A DNA stretch of 64,000 nt from Meira nashicola (GCA_001600355.1 BCJU01000002.1:2356001-2420000), one strand, 5' to 3'. Counted from the first letter of the stretch, positions 50,710 through 60,381 are shown. The notes: generated by a model not told the origin, from the letters alone. Numbers and translations: made by a program.

Positions 50710-50913
50710 TTCACCGCTATCTTCTAAGAAGTGGTCTCAATTCGGCTAAAAACTGTGGCTATGTAGTATAGTAAAGCCAAAACTGTATTAGGGGAGATTA
50801 TGTGATCAGAAATATAGGTCATATATAAAAGAAATAAACGAAATTTCACCGCTATCTTCTTAAGAACAGGTCTCTGTTCGGCCAAAAATATTGTGGCTAA
50901 GTAACACAGCAAA
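50710..50913. repeat. diverged direct repeat, about 66-nt copies, 135-nt period
   Basis: Copies at 50710-50775 and 50845-50913 both start TTCACCGCTATCTTCT and share TGTGGCTA and an A-rich end. Both can be read on the minus strand as a repeated peptide (LATIFLAEQRPVLKKIAVKF and a diverged version), so this may be the ghost of an internally repetitive gene. Confidence 0.6.
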
Positions 50914-51013
50914 CAATATAATTTTATATATTTGTTGTTTAACGCAGACTTCAGTGATGTAGAACGATGTAATAGTCTTTGCTTTTATATAGTATTCATA
51001 GGTTGAGTAAAGG

Positions 51014-51025
51014 TATATAAAGGTG
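51014..51025 (+). promoter_or_regulatory. TATA element of the small cysteine-rich protein gene
   Basis: TATATAAAGGTG, 92-103 bases before the ATG at 51117. It is identical to the element of the DPBB gene at 22510-22521. Confidence 0.6.
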
Positions 51026-51116
51026 GTCAATTATAGATTGGAAGAGAGGTCTAGTCTATCATCTAGCGATTACTCAAGACATCTTAATCAAAGATTATCT
51101 CATTCAGGAACTAAAA

Positions 51117-51497
51117 ATGATTAGCTTATCAAAGAACACCGTTTTCATCGTTATGATTTTAAGCACCTTTTCGTTGCTGTTAAATGCTATCCCGACCGAT
51201 TTTTATAAACGTGAATTGGATCCTACTTTTGTAAGTATTATTTCCTATTTATTAATATCTCCTTGATTATATTGATTATAGTAATATTCTTTTCGCTTAT
51301 CAAACCAAAATCAGCAACAATTTCAAGATTATACACCTACAAAACGTGGCCCGCAAACCTGTACCACGAGTGGTCGTCCTTGTAATGAAAACACACCTTG
51401 TGATACAGGTTGCTACTGCTATCATGGTACTTGTGAAAAAAATTGGAACATGCGCCAACCAGTAAAAAGCGTGAAAAAAGGCAGTCCTGCAAACTAA
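51117..51497 (+). CDS. small secreted cysteine-rich (knottin-like) protein, one intron
   Basis: Exon 1 (51117-51230) encodes a signal peptide (SKNTVFIVMILSTFSLLLNA) and a short pro-region. An 84-nt intron (GTAAGT ... AATCAG, 51231-51314) leads in phase to exon 2 (51315-51497). The product is 98 residues. The pro-region has dibasic sites (YKR and PTKR) as for Kex2 cleavage. The mature part would begin at GPQTC, with six cysteines spaced C-x6-C-x5-C-x3-C-x-C-x4-C, fitting an inhibitor-cystine-knot pattern. The tail is Lys-rich. No homologue is recognised. It could be an effector, antimicrobial or signalling peptide; this is inference from architecture only. Confidence 0.75.
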
Positions 51498-52065
51498 TCT
51501 CTTTGTCTCTTCTGATTGGAGCAAAAGAACATAGTTTGATCGGTTTCAATCTCTTACTGTTTCTCTCCTATCTATACCTTTACCTTATTCTAAATATTTC
51601 TTTCTTTTTTGTTATTACCTTCTGATGCGGGTCTTCCCTCTCAATCAATACCTTTTCTTCTCTAAAAACCTTACTTAAGTCATCAAAGAGCTGCTTTCTT
51701 TACGAAGACCTACCAGTCCTACAACTGATGTACCATTCGACGGATGAGAGATTGTTGCGAAAGAGTCTGACAGTTTTATATCAAATGTACTCATCGCATA
51801 CAAGTCTAGCAAAGTGAAAAATGATACATTTCAGCAGTAAGAAAAAAAATGCAAGTGTGCGTTGGCTTTCGCTTTACTTGTATATTTTTTTTTCAGACCC
51901 GACCGGGGTAAACGCGCGCTCTGCAAGGTAGAAAAGTAAAATGCGTCTCGGTCATTTTCCGAATATGAAAATAAGATACCCCGACTTTTTGTGTATACTA
52001 GAATTTATTGATTTACTGAGGAGTATATAATAAGAAGCTTATTTTACACTTTGAATCTCTTAGCA
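51498..52065. other. intergenic region
   Basis: No gene is seen on either strand. Near 51840-51900 two homopolymer runs flank a GTGTGCGTTGGC segment. A TATATAATAAG sequence near 52024-52034 may have been the promoter of the aldolase pseudogene. Confidence 0.45.
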
Positions 52066-53010
52066 ATGCTCTTTTCACGCTCACTCCAAATCATATCTAA
52101 ACAAACAAGACTTACAAGACTTCACACAATGGCTCCTGATCTTGCTCAATTATCTTCCAATCAAACCTTTCGTTCGAATGAAATCTCAAAGGCAAAAGAA
52201 GCATATATTCCAAATCCAATCAAAGAACAATTGAGTAGAAATCAATTAGCATATGCATTCACAATCAAGCTATACAGAAGTATAGAAGTTGTTCAAATGG
52301 CAAAACAAGCAGGTTATAGCGGTATCTTGATCGATTTAGAACATTCACCTTTAAGTGTTAAATAAACAGGTTAAATTTGTATTGCTGCTTTAACGGCAGG
52401 AATTTATCTAATAGTACGAGTACCGTAATTAGAACGTTATTGGATTTTAAGAACGTTAGATTTAGGTGCTTTAGGAATTTTGATTCTATATGTTAAAACG
52501 GTTAAAGATGTAAAATTAATCGTTGATTATTTATGTTTTTAACTAGTCGGTTTACGTTCTGCTGTTATAGGTTTACCATATCTTGGTTATTAATCTTTTC
52601 TAACTTCAATCGTAAATGAAGTATGTAATAAAGTAACTTTAGTTATGGTAATGATTGAAACTTATGAAGCTTTAGAAAATGTTGAAGAAATTATAAAAGT
52701 GCCTAGAGTTGATTAATTATTAATCGGAATAAATAATCTTACAGCTAAACTTGGTATTCCCGGTCAATACGATGATCCAAAACTAGAACAAGCTTATGAA
52801 CGTGTTATCAAAGCAGTTAAAAAGAATAACTTAAGCGTAGGAATTGGTGGTTTAGCTTCTCGTCCTGATTTAGTAGAAAAGTTTGCTAAAATGGGCGCAA
52901 GATTCGTAATGGCAGGTACCGATCAAGTTTTACTCATGGCAGCAGCGAAACAAAATGCTTCTTCAATGGCATCTATGCGCGATCGGATCATCGCAGATGA
53001 AGAGAAATAA
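52066..53010 (+). pseudogene. HpcH/HpaI-family aldolase pseudogene with a mutated central patch
   Basis: Members are class II pyruvate aldolases acting on hydroxy-oxo-heptanedioate-type acids. The N-terminal third (ELS... AYAFTIKLYRSIEVVQMAK, AGYSGILIDLEHSPLSV) and C-terminal third (LGIPGQYDDPKLEQAYERVI ... GARFVMAGTDQVLLMAAAK) are clean. The middle carries six in-frame stops from 52363 to 52716 plus family-atypical changes (for example INNLTAKLG where the family has T-N-D-L-T-A-x-LG). These are explainable as CA to TA or TG to TA. There is no indel, so the frame is kept throughout. This is a full-length gene killed by transitions, not by truncation. Confidence 0.88.
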
Positions 53011-53071
53011 ACGATTGATATTTTTTCATGTAAATTATAATACAATTCCATTATTGTACAGCTTATCTCCG

Positions 53072-53710
53072 TTACGAAGAATTGAAGTCGGAATAAAAAG
53101 GTTGAAGAGGTAAACTTCCAAAAGCTTCTAAGAAAGCAACATTATTAAGCAAAGATTCTGCGTCCCATAACAATATCTCCTCATTAGAAAAAGATTCTGT
53201 CGTTGGTGGAGGTATTTCTGTCGCCGTTGTACTAGTAAGATGATTTATATCTGGCCATTCAGAAGTGCTTGATTGGTGTAATCCATCCATTTGCTGCTGG
53301 CCAAATCCATCTTGATGAAGGCTGGAAGAGTAATTATTGATTGATTGATCAATCGTTTTATCGGTAGATAAATTTTGAAGTGATGAGTTCCCGAGAAAAC
53401 GATCAAAAGATTTATCCTTATCTGGAGAAGGCGTCTTGCCGGCAGAATGAATAGATAAAAGTGCATCAACTGCGTGATTCATATGTTGATCTGTTAACAT
53501 AGTCTCTGTACCTGTTTGTGTGGCAGTATTCGTATACGTTCTACTAACCAATTCGATAATGGCTGAAGTACTTTTACGAATACCAGGTGTAAATCCAGCC
53601 GAACGCATCAAAGCTTTTAAACCAAAATTCAACCTTTCTGCTGCTTGTAAACATATGTACATACATCTACCCAATCCATCCAAAATTCGACCGGTGGTGA
53701 TACAATTCAT
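53072..53710 (-). CDS. unidentified protein, possibly C-terminal part of a larger regulator
   Basis: The frame gives 212 residues from the first ATG (53710). The N-terminal half is helical (GLGRCMYICLQAAERLNFGL, KALMRSAGFTPGIRKST), followed by a polar Ser/Thr/Gln-rich linker and an acidic-hydrophobic end (WDAESLLNNVAFLEAFGSLP). That composition resembles activation-domain tails of fungal regulators, but no DNA-binding domain is seen. A good intron (GTAAGC donor near 53793, CACAG acceptor just before 53710) could add upstream exons; none could be joined in frame with confidence. It converges on the aldolase pseudogene 61 bases away. Confidence 0.45.
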   Translation of the reverse strand: MNCITTGRILDGLGRCMYICLQAAERLNFGLKALMRSAGFTPGIRKSTSAIIELVSRTYTNTATQTGTETMLTDQHMNHAVDALLSIHSAGKTPSPDKDKSFDRFLGNSSLQNLSTDKTIDQSINNYSSSLHQDGFGQQQMDGLHQSSTSEWPDINHLTSTTATEIPPPTTESFSNEEILLWDAESLLNNVAFLEAFGSLPLQPFYSDFNSS

Positions 53711-54763
53711 GCTGTGATTTGCAGAAGCCACGATGCAAAATGGACCTCATGGTAAATTTCCGAAAATCATAAAACAGGCGCATGCGCTTACCTCAGCATG
53801 TTTCTTTGCCACGTGCTCCTCTGTGTGTTTCGTCTGCTTTTTCATGGTCATCTTGAGCGTAATAGGTGTCATCAATTTTAGCATTCTGTAGATGTGAAAG
53901 ATAAAAACTCCCGATTTTGAGTACATTTCGAAGCATAAGAAAAGAATTGAAGTGCTCATATGTTCGAAAATAGAAAAACAGTAATTATCCCAATTTTTAA
54001 GTTTCATGTTGGTCTTCAAAAATAGCAAAATGTTTTTGATTGATCTCACGAAAAACTTTTCACGTAGAACATTATCAGTGCATGTGTTTGTTGAATGAAA
54101 ATGACGCAAATATGAAGCGAAAATGAATTTTATCCCTCTCAGCATTTTAAAATATTAAATAATTTTGATTAAATAAATAACAATTTAAATAAAATCATAA
54201 ATCCCCTTCGAATCATTATGTATGACTCTGCATGTTTCCCAAAAACAGATCTTAATTCAACAGAATCTGACATATTTTTTGTCAAAGATTATTGCACTTG
54301 CAAAAAAAACTTAGCTGACAATTGTTAATTATTCTTATTGTGTCTCATTATAATTCGGATAAAAGCGTGTTCGACAAAGTGAAAGCTGAAATGTCGGTCC
54401 TGCAGCAATTACATGAACTATAAACAAGGTGAATAGCCAAAATGAGAAATGAATGAGTGAATGAACTGATTATATCTTCACACTGATCACGGCAAGGAGA
54501 GCTGATGAAGATGTGAATACTGACACCCTTGACGCGAGTAGCACGTGGAGAGGCACTATTCTATAAGCACTCTTAATAGATTATATATACAAGGATCAGG
54601 CGACTGACAAGTGCTTTTGGTAAATTTGGCGCGTACACACACAACGCGGAGAAAGATTAAACTAGGATTAGATTCCTGCTGTGCTTTTTGTGCCATTGTT
54701 AATTTTAGCTTAGATTGTGTGTTACTTCTCTCTTTCTGACGAACATCAAAGTCTGATCTTATT
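53711..54763. other. intergenic region with possible upstream exons of the preceding minus-strand gene
   Basis: One minus-strand segment after a CTACAG acceptor near 53889 reads NAKIDDTYYAQDDHEKADET and then HRGARGKETC to a stop. It is strikingly protein-like but out of phase with the downstream frame. Otherwise the region is AT-rich and empty, and includes the LSM12 promoter. Confidence 0.35.
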
Positions 54764-55846
54764 ATGTCAAATATGTCAAGGCAAGGTCAATCAAATCCTA
54801 CAGGTGGTCAAAATAGAGGTAATACAGGACAAAATAATCGACAACAAGGTCCAAGACATAGTCAAACAACAAATACAAGTCATTCACACGGATCTGCATC
54901 ACCCCGAACGTCTGTGAATAATAATAATAATAGAACAAGTAACGGAAATGGAAAAAGTACAATCGTAAACGCAAACGCAAAATCATTCACTGGCAATAAT
55001 GCAACATCGAATTTACCAGCAACACCGACAACAACAACAAAAGATAACATCAATCCTAACATTTTAACGGAATTAAAAGGTGCAACTTCTCAACCTATAC
55101 GATTACATTTGCAAGGCGGAGAAACACAGACCGGTCTTTTGTATTCTTATGATGTAGGAATGGGAATTGTAGCATTAGAGGTACCAAAAGCATTCCTCAA
55201 AGCCTTAATCGAATCGAATAAGTCAGACCCTTCAGCATACCCATCTACAGCAGCATCTTATCCTACCGCTCTTTCTTCTAGCGTCAAATTGGCCGCTCAA
55301 GGCGGAGATTCTACAAGTGCAAAGACGAATTTTGAAATCATCCCTCTAAGAAGAGTACAAAGAGTTGAACGTTTACAAGCAGTCAATGCAACAAATTCAA
55401 ACGGCGGCAATATCAGTCAAACAGCTTTGCAAGCCTTGCATTCATCCAAATTGACTCCTATCAAAAAGGACATCAATGTAGCCGCTGCAGAAGCAAGAGA
55501 ACGGGCTGCTACCACCGAAGCAATAAAAAGAGCAGCAAAGATTGGTGTCGGTGTGAGCAAGCTTGGTCAAGATGTGTTTGATGGATTGAGTAAGACTTTA
55601 CCTTGCAGATGGGCAGATCGACATATTATCGTAATGGACGAATTTGCCATTTCGCCAGATAAATATGATACAGCTTCCATTCCCAACGTACCCCTTTCAA
55701 CTTTACAGGCAATCGCAGAAGGAAAGCAAGTAGAAGGAGCACCCGAAGAAGCCAAAGGTCAAGCTACAAGATGGCAAAGGGTAACAAAGGTATTAGAGGG
55801 AGAAAGAAAGAAGATATTGGCCAATGCGAATGCTGCAGCAAAATAG
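54764..55846 (+). CDS. LSM12: LSM12 homologue
   Basis: LSM12 proteins join an Lsm-type fold to an anticodon-binding-like (AD) domain and associate with ataxin-2/Pbp1 and polysomes. The 360-residue protein has a disordered Asn/Gln/Thr-rich N-terminus (1-105) and an Lsm region with an internal loop (LRLHLQGGETQTGLLYSYD-type to EIIPLRRVQRVERL, about 112-210). The AD domain follows: VSKLGQDVFDGLSKTLPCRW, ADRHIIVMDEFAISPDKYDT, then WQRVTKVLEGERKKI. The AD block matches the animal LSM12 pattern DCKW...IVVMEE...ITPPY. Assignment is by motif; a few residues around the Lsm core are fungal-specific. Confidence 0.87.
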   Translation: MSNMSRQGQSNPTGGQNRGNTGQNNRQQGPRHSQTTNTSHSHGSASPRTSVNNNNNRTSNGNGKSTIVNANAKSFTGNNATSNLPATPTTTTKDNINPNILTELKGATSQPIRLHLQGGETQTGLLYSYDVGMGIVALEVPKAFLKALIESNKSDPSAYPSTAASYPTALSSSVKLAAQGGDSTSAKTNFEIIPLRRVQRVERLQAVNATNSNGGNISQTALQALHSSKLTPIKKDINVAAAEARERAATTEAIKRAAKIGVGVSKLGQDVFDGLSKTLPCRWADRHIIVMDEFAISPDKYDTASIPNVPLSTLQAIAEGKQVEGAPEEAKGQATRWQRVTKVLEGERKKILANANAAAK

Positions 55847-56214
55847 ATGTCAAAAAGAAGGCAGCACTTTCTTATTGCAACATCTTTACCCTACAATCTC
55901 TACCTTTGCAAAATTCGAAAAAAAGGCTCATGTATTCACAGCACAATGTATAGTACCAGTCTTAGTATAATTCACCTAAAACAACCCAAAGTGTATCTTT
56001 GAGAGTAAAGAGTACTTTAGTAGACACTGAAACTAGAACAACCAACGTTACGCGGTCGGGAAAGAGTGTACAGAATTCAGAAAGTTAGCCTAAGAAAGGT
56101 CAACGGAAATGCGTGACGAGGTAAAACACCAAATTAGCGGATTTGGAGAAATGCAAAAAGGTCATTCATTGATTGCCATACTTTCATTTCTCCTTCATCA
56201 TCTTGTAGCCAACA
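55847..56214. other. intergenic region
   Basis: Nothing recognisable is seen beyond likely 3' and 5' untranslated sequence of the flanking genes. Confidence 0.5.
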
Positions 56215-56850
56215 ATGCAAATTCATCTCGAAGAGCATAATGTTGAATGGAAAGAAGAGTTTAACGTGATCAAAGAAGAATTAAAAGAAGCATTACGTAA
56301 TACACCATTTCTATCGATCGAACATGTTGGTAGTACATCAATAAAAGGATTATGTGCAAAAGCAGTGATTGATATTGATATTATTGTGGAAAAAGAAGAG
56401 AATATTGAAAAAGTAAGAAAAGATTTAAGTCTAGTAGGATATACGGATTTAGGCGATATGGGTATTCATGGTAGATATGCATTACGACAACCTGGATTCG
56501 GTAAAGATGATCCTGCAACAGGTGAAAAAGCGAAAATAAATACAGGTACGCCTTTGAACATGCGTAGGAATACGTACGTTATGACAAAAGATTGTTTACA
56601 ATTAAAGAATCATTTAGATACAAAAAGAATATTAGAGCAAGATGAGAATTTACGACAAGAATATACGCAAGTTAAACGAATTTTAGCATCTAAACAAGTT
56701 GCTAATATTGGAGAATATGCAAATGGAAAGAGTTTAATTTTGGAAAAAGTTCTCACAAAGGCAGGTTGGACTAAAGATGATTTTTACGAGATGCGACATG
56801 GAACAAGGCCATGTTCATCAACATTAGAGGATGTAGGAGAAAAGAATTGA
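56215..56850 (+). CDS. GrpB-family (UPF0157) nucleotidyltransferase-fold protein
   Basis: The 211-residue protein is a single GrpB domain. Its core is LSIEHVGSTSIKGLCAKAVI then DIDIIVE, the G-S-T-S and D-x-D elements of the nucleotidyltransferase fold. YALRQPGFGKDDPATGEKA, NTYVMTKDCLQLKNHL and the helical C-terminus follow. Family members occur alone or fused to dephospho-CoA kinase in bacteria and are sporadic in fungi. No biochemical role is established. The bacterial-like distribution makes ancient horizontal transfer possible, but base composition here matches the neighbours. Confidence 0.9.
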   Translation: MQIHLEEHNVEWKEEFNVIKEELKEALRNTPFLSIEHVGSTSIKGLCAKAVIDIDIIVEKEENIEKVRKDLSLVGYTDLGDMGIHGRYALRQPGFGKDDPATGEKAKINTGTPLNMRRNTYVMTKDCLQLKNHLDTKRILEQDENLRQEYTQVKRILASKQVANIGEYANGKSLILEKVLTKAGWTKDDFYEMRHGTRPCSSTLEDVGEKN

Positions 56851-57541
56851 CCTCACATTGTACATCTGTATGCACATATGTACATACATTTCCCCATCAT
56901 TATTACGCCCAATGGAAATAATAGATTGGGCCCGTTAATGCACTCACTCCTCAGTGCACGTACAGTACATGTGTTTTGCCTTTTTAATAAAGTGAGCGTA
57001 CAGGCCCAGCATTTGTACCTGATGCATGCACACACATACACATTTTCAAGCCACGGAATGAAGACTGTAGTCAACATATTTTTTACGTTTCCCATCCCGG
57101 CGGACCGATAGTGTTGTTTCTTTTTTCTTAAATCTTTATCGCGTAAAAAATGCAGCTTATTCTTCACGCTAGAAGCTATTTATTTAATCCGAAGAAGCCT
57201 TTTTTTTTCTGGATTTTAGGTATACAGTTGATATGCCTTTTCATGCAATTAATGCTGCATTTACTCAAAATTCAAAGAGATCGACGTTTCCCCCTCTCTT
57301 ACAGGAGTGTGATGGACATCTTTAGGAAAGTCAAACAATTGATCGTGTCATGTAAAGTTCTCCTTGTTACTTTCAACATATACCCAATTCCTCTCCAGGG
57401 CGCTCGTCGCTTGACAACTTTCCCCTCTTACCCTATAATTTCCACGGTAAACACCGATTCACATTCATTCATTCATCTTACACAAGAAAACACACCAACT
57501 AATACATTCTTTCATCAACAAAAACCAACGGGAAAGGTAGG
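56851..57541. other. intergenic region before the tannase gene
   Basis: No gene is seen. The last 150 bases are pyrimidine-rich with CATTCATTCATCTTACAC, typical of a leader for a well expressed gene. Confidence 0.45.
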
Positions 57542-60166
57542 ATGTTGTCTCTTCAATGGGTCACTTTCGTCACCATAACACTGTCCATCTCCACCCTTTC
57601 TTCGAGATCACAAGCGGCACCTTCACCATATCCGCTAAATCCATCAGATGCAACAGTGATCGATTCAGAAACAGCATGTAATGCATTAAAAACATCTATA
57701 CCCCTTAAACTTGCAAATGCGAAATCTACAAAACATTCAGCACCTCTTCAATTAACAAACGTCATTACAAAATTTTACTTAAACGGAGATAATCCAACAA
57801 CGCAAGAATTATACAACGATATACCTTCAACCGCTTTTGCAAACGAAACTGATTCGATAAATGCAATCGTTAATAGCGCAGGCGATTGGGATCGAGATTC
57901 TGTTATGGCAGATCAAGGATATGGATTAGAAGATTCAATTCAAACACAACAAGGTGGTTTACCATCTTTCTGCCGATTTGGAGCATCAATAATCACTTCT
58001 AATTCTTCTATGACTTGGTTCGAAACTTGGTTACCAGTTCCAAGCAATGGAACCGATTACTCAATTACACCCACAACAATATTCAGCGATCCACTAGCGG
58101 CTGATATGGATTCAGGAAGTGATCAAGGATTTGACTTCAAACGCAGAAGATCATCGTCAAAAAAGAGATTAGTAGCATCACCACCTCAACCGTCTAATCC
58201 TGCTCCAGTGATTGTCAATGGAATAGCATCAAGAGAAAATTGGCGCGGTCGCTTAGTGTTTGTAGGAAGTGGTGGACAAAGAGGTTCATGCTCTTATCCT
58301 GAAATGAAGCAAGTATTGGCTAGATATCGTGAAGCAACTGCATCTAGCAATTTAGGTCATTTCGGAACCGGTGCTACAACTACTTGGACAATTGGACGTC
58401 CTGAAGCACAAACGGATTTTGGATACAGAGGAACACACGTTTCCTCAATAGCATCTCAATTTGTCGTTAAACAATTTTATGGTGTCACTGCAGCACAGGA
58501 ATCTCGTTCAGGCTCAAGTGGAAAAGGCAGCAGCCAGAAGGGAGACAAAGGAAAGAAAAACGATAAAGGAAAGAAGCATAAATCACCACAAGGAGGTAAA
58601 AAGAAACATTCTGGGAATAAACGACACAACCAGGTCGAAGAGCGGGCTGACAAGGCAACTGAATCAAAAGCGCATTTCGGTTTCCCTACATACTATAAAG
58701 GTTGTTCAACAGGCGGTCGTCAAGGTATTGCAGAAGCACAACGATTCCCGTACGATTTTGATGGTGTGATAGCCGGATCTCCTGCAATCTATTATAACGA
58801 ATTGAACGCTTATCAAATTCACGTTAATAATTTCCAATCTGATCGATCCTCAACCAGGTATATTTCTCAAAAGTTGTATCCTGTCATTCACAAATTCATT
58901 TTGAGCGAATGTGATACTATTGACGGATTAAAGGATGCCGTGATCGAAAATCCTGCTCAATGCAAACCAAGATTTGATCTTTTACTCTGTGCTCCTACAA
59001 ATCTTACAACAACCAGCTCATCAAGCACAAAAAGATCTTCTTCTTCTTCTACCACCACAGTAGGTGGATTGCGAATTTTCGAACAAGCCACGAAGACTAG
59101 TGATCTGGTTGATTCGGCCACTTCAACTCAATCTAGCCAGAAGCATAAAAGTCAAACCGTTTTAGAAATCGCAAAGCGTGCTAGTCCAACAAAAAGGCAT
59201 ATGTCTAGCAAACACCATCACCATCATTCATCATCTTCCTCCAATGCCTCCTCATCCACTCCTTCAAAGTCCCATAAATCTTCATCCTCTTCTTCAACAT
59301 CTTCTTCCTCTTCTTCTTCAGATTCTCCTGCTCCTACATATGCGCCTGCCGGTCAATGTTTAACAGCTAGTCAATTGGCCAACTTGAAGAACATCTACAA
59401 GCCATACACTTATCCAAAGGGAGAAATCATTCATGAACCCGTCTTGTACGGTAGTGAAACAGTTTGGACGGTGAATGACGGTGTTGTGGGAGTTGCCTTT
59501 CCACCTGCTCCAGGATGGTTTCAATATCAGGTTTTAGGACAAAGTGATTCACCAGATAGTTTTGATTATTTCAACATTGTGGACAATAATTTCCACTTAA
59601 TTCGTCAAGGAAATCGAATGGATCCTGGAAGTACTGAAACAAGTAATCCTGATTTAAGCCAATTCTTTAATAAAGGCGGTAAATTGATGCATTATCACGG
59701 TCTAGCAGACCAATTGATTCCTTCAGGTGCTTCTGATCGATTTTATAATGAAGTGCAAAATGTTGTAGGAGGCGACTTATCAGATTCATACCGTTATTTA
59801 CGTATTCCAGGAATGGGTCATTGCCGAGGCGGGGATGGAGCTTGGAATTACGGCGGTGCCGGTCAAACGGATGAAGGTAGCAGACCTCTTGAATTTTCAA
59901 CTCAATATGATATGCTATTGGCTTTATTCGATTGGGTAGAAAAAGAAAAGACACCAAAGAAACAATACGGTGCAGGATATAAAATCACAACAGGATTTGA
60001 AGCACCAGATTACGTTACCACTACAAAGGATATACAAAAATATAGCAACGGTGTCAAATTTACCCACAGATTCTGTCCTTATCCTGCTCAAGTAGTTGTG
60101 ACTAACAATTCAACCGATACCGAAACATGCAAGGTTGTGGTAACATCCACAAAAAGCAAAAACTAA
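57542..60166 (+). CDS. secreted tannase/feruloyl esterase family hydrolase with low-complexity insertions
   Basis: It cleaves ester bonds of gallic or hydroxycinnamic acids in plant material. The 874-residue preprotein has a signal peptide (WVTFVTITLSISTLSSRSQA). The catalytic Ser lies in YYKGCSTGGRQG near residue 387, the Asp in HYHGLADQLIPSG near 720, and the His in PGMGHCRGGDGAWN near 758. The Cys next to Ser and the Cys after His form the family's disulfide-linked CS-D-HC motif. Lid segments include the calcium-binding-loop region around CDTIDGLKDAVIENPAQC. It is some 300 residues longer than usual owing to a Lys/Gly-rich block (about 320-365) and a Ser/His-rich block (about 490-600). It has several KR sites. 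Intronless. Confidence 0.93.
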   Translation: MLSLQWVTFVTITLSISTLSSRSQAAPSPYPLNPSDATVIDSETACNALKTSIPLKLANAKSTKHSAPLQLTNVITKFYLNGDNPTTQELYNDIPSTAFANETDSINAIVNSAGDWDRDSVMADQGYGLEDSIQTQQGGLPSFCRFGASIITSNSSMTWFETWLPVPSNGTDYSITPTTIFSDPLAADMDSGSDQGFDFKRRRSSSKKRLVASPPQPSNPAPVIVNGIASRENWRGRLVFVGSGGQRGSCSYPEMKQVLARYREATASSNLGHFGTGATTTWTIGRPEAQTDFGYRGTHVSSIASQFVVKQFYGVTAAQESRSGSSGKGSSQKGDKGKKNDKGKKHKSPQGGKKKHSGNKRHNQVEERADKATESKAHFGFPTYYKGCSTGGRQGIAEAQRFPYDFDGVIAGSPAIYYNELNAYQIHVNNFQSDRSSTRYISQKLYPVIHKFILSECDTIDGLKDAVIENPAQCKPRFDLLLCAPTNLTTTSSSSTKRSSSSSTTTVGGLRIFEQATKTSDLVDSATSTQSSQKHKSQTVLEIAKRASPTKRHMSSKHHHHHSSSSSNASSSTPSKSHKSSSSSSTSSSSSSSDSPAPTYAPAGQCLTASQLANLKNIYKPYTYPKGEIIHEPVLYGSETVWTVNDGVVGVAFPPAPGWFQYQVLGQSDSPDSFDYFNIVDNNFHLIRQGNRMDPGSTETSNPDLSQFFNKGGKLMHYHGLADQLIPSGASDRFYNEVQNVVGGDLSDSYRYLRIPGMGHCRGGDGAWNYGGAGQTDEGSRPLEFSTQYDMLLALFDWVEKEKTPKKQYGAGYKITTGFEAPDYVTTTKDIQKYSNGVKFTHRFCPYPAQVVVTNNSTDTETCKVVVTSTKSKN

Positions 60167-60381
60167 TGGAAATTTTCCCCCTTACTCTTTGGACTTCAGT
60201 ATTTACCGTTTAATTTTTCAGCACGCTCCACTTTGATAGTGAGATGCAATCTCGTCACGAACTCTGTTATGAATGATTTTCATACCATCAGTATGTTCTA
60301 CGAAATTCTATTAAAATGCATAATATACAATGTGTGATTTGATGTACAAATGGTACGATTCTTCTATTTCACCTCCTTTTT

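Larger units (their letters stand above)
49101..51013. other. gene-poor, partly AT-rich region
   Basis: No intact gene is seen. On the minus strand near 49640-49830 the reading LNKAPLPKLADLASEAFKTL and RKDIF followed by many TAA/TAG stops suggests another RIP-like relic of unknown family. The palindrome at 49252 and the direct repeats at 50710-50913 also lie here. The last 100 bases hold the promoter of the small secreted protein. Confidence 0.45.
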
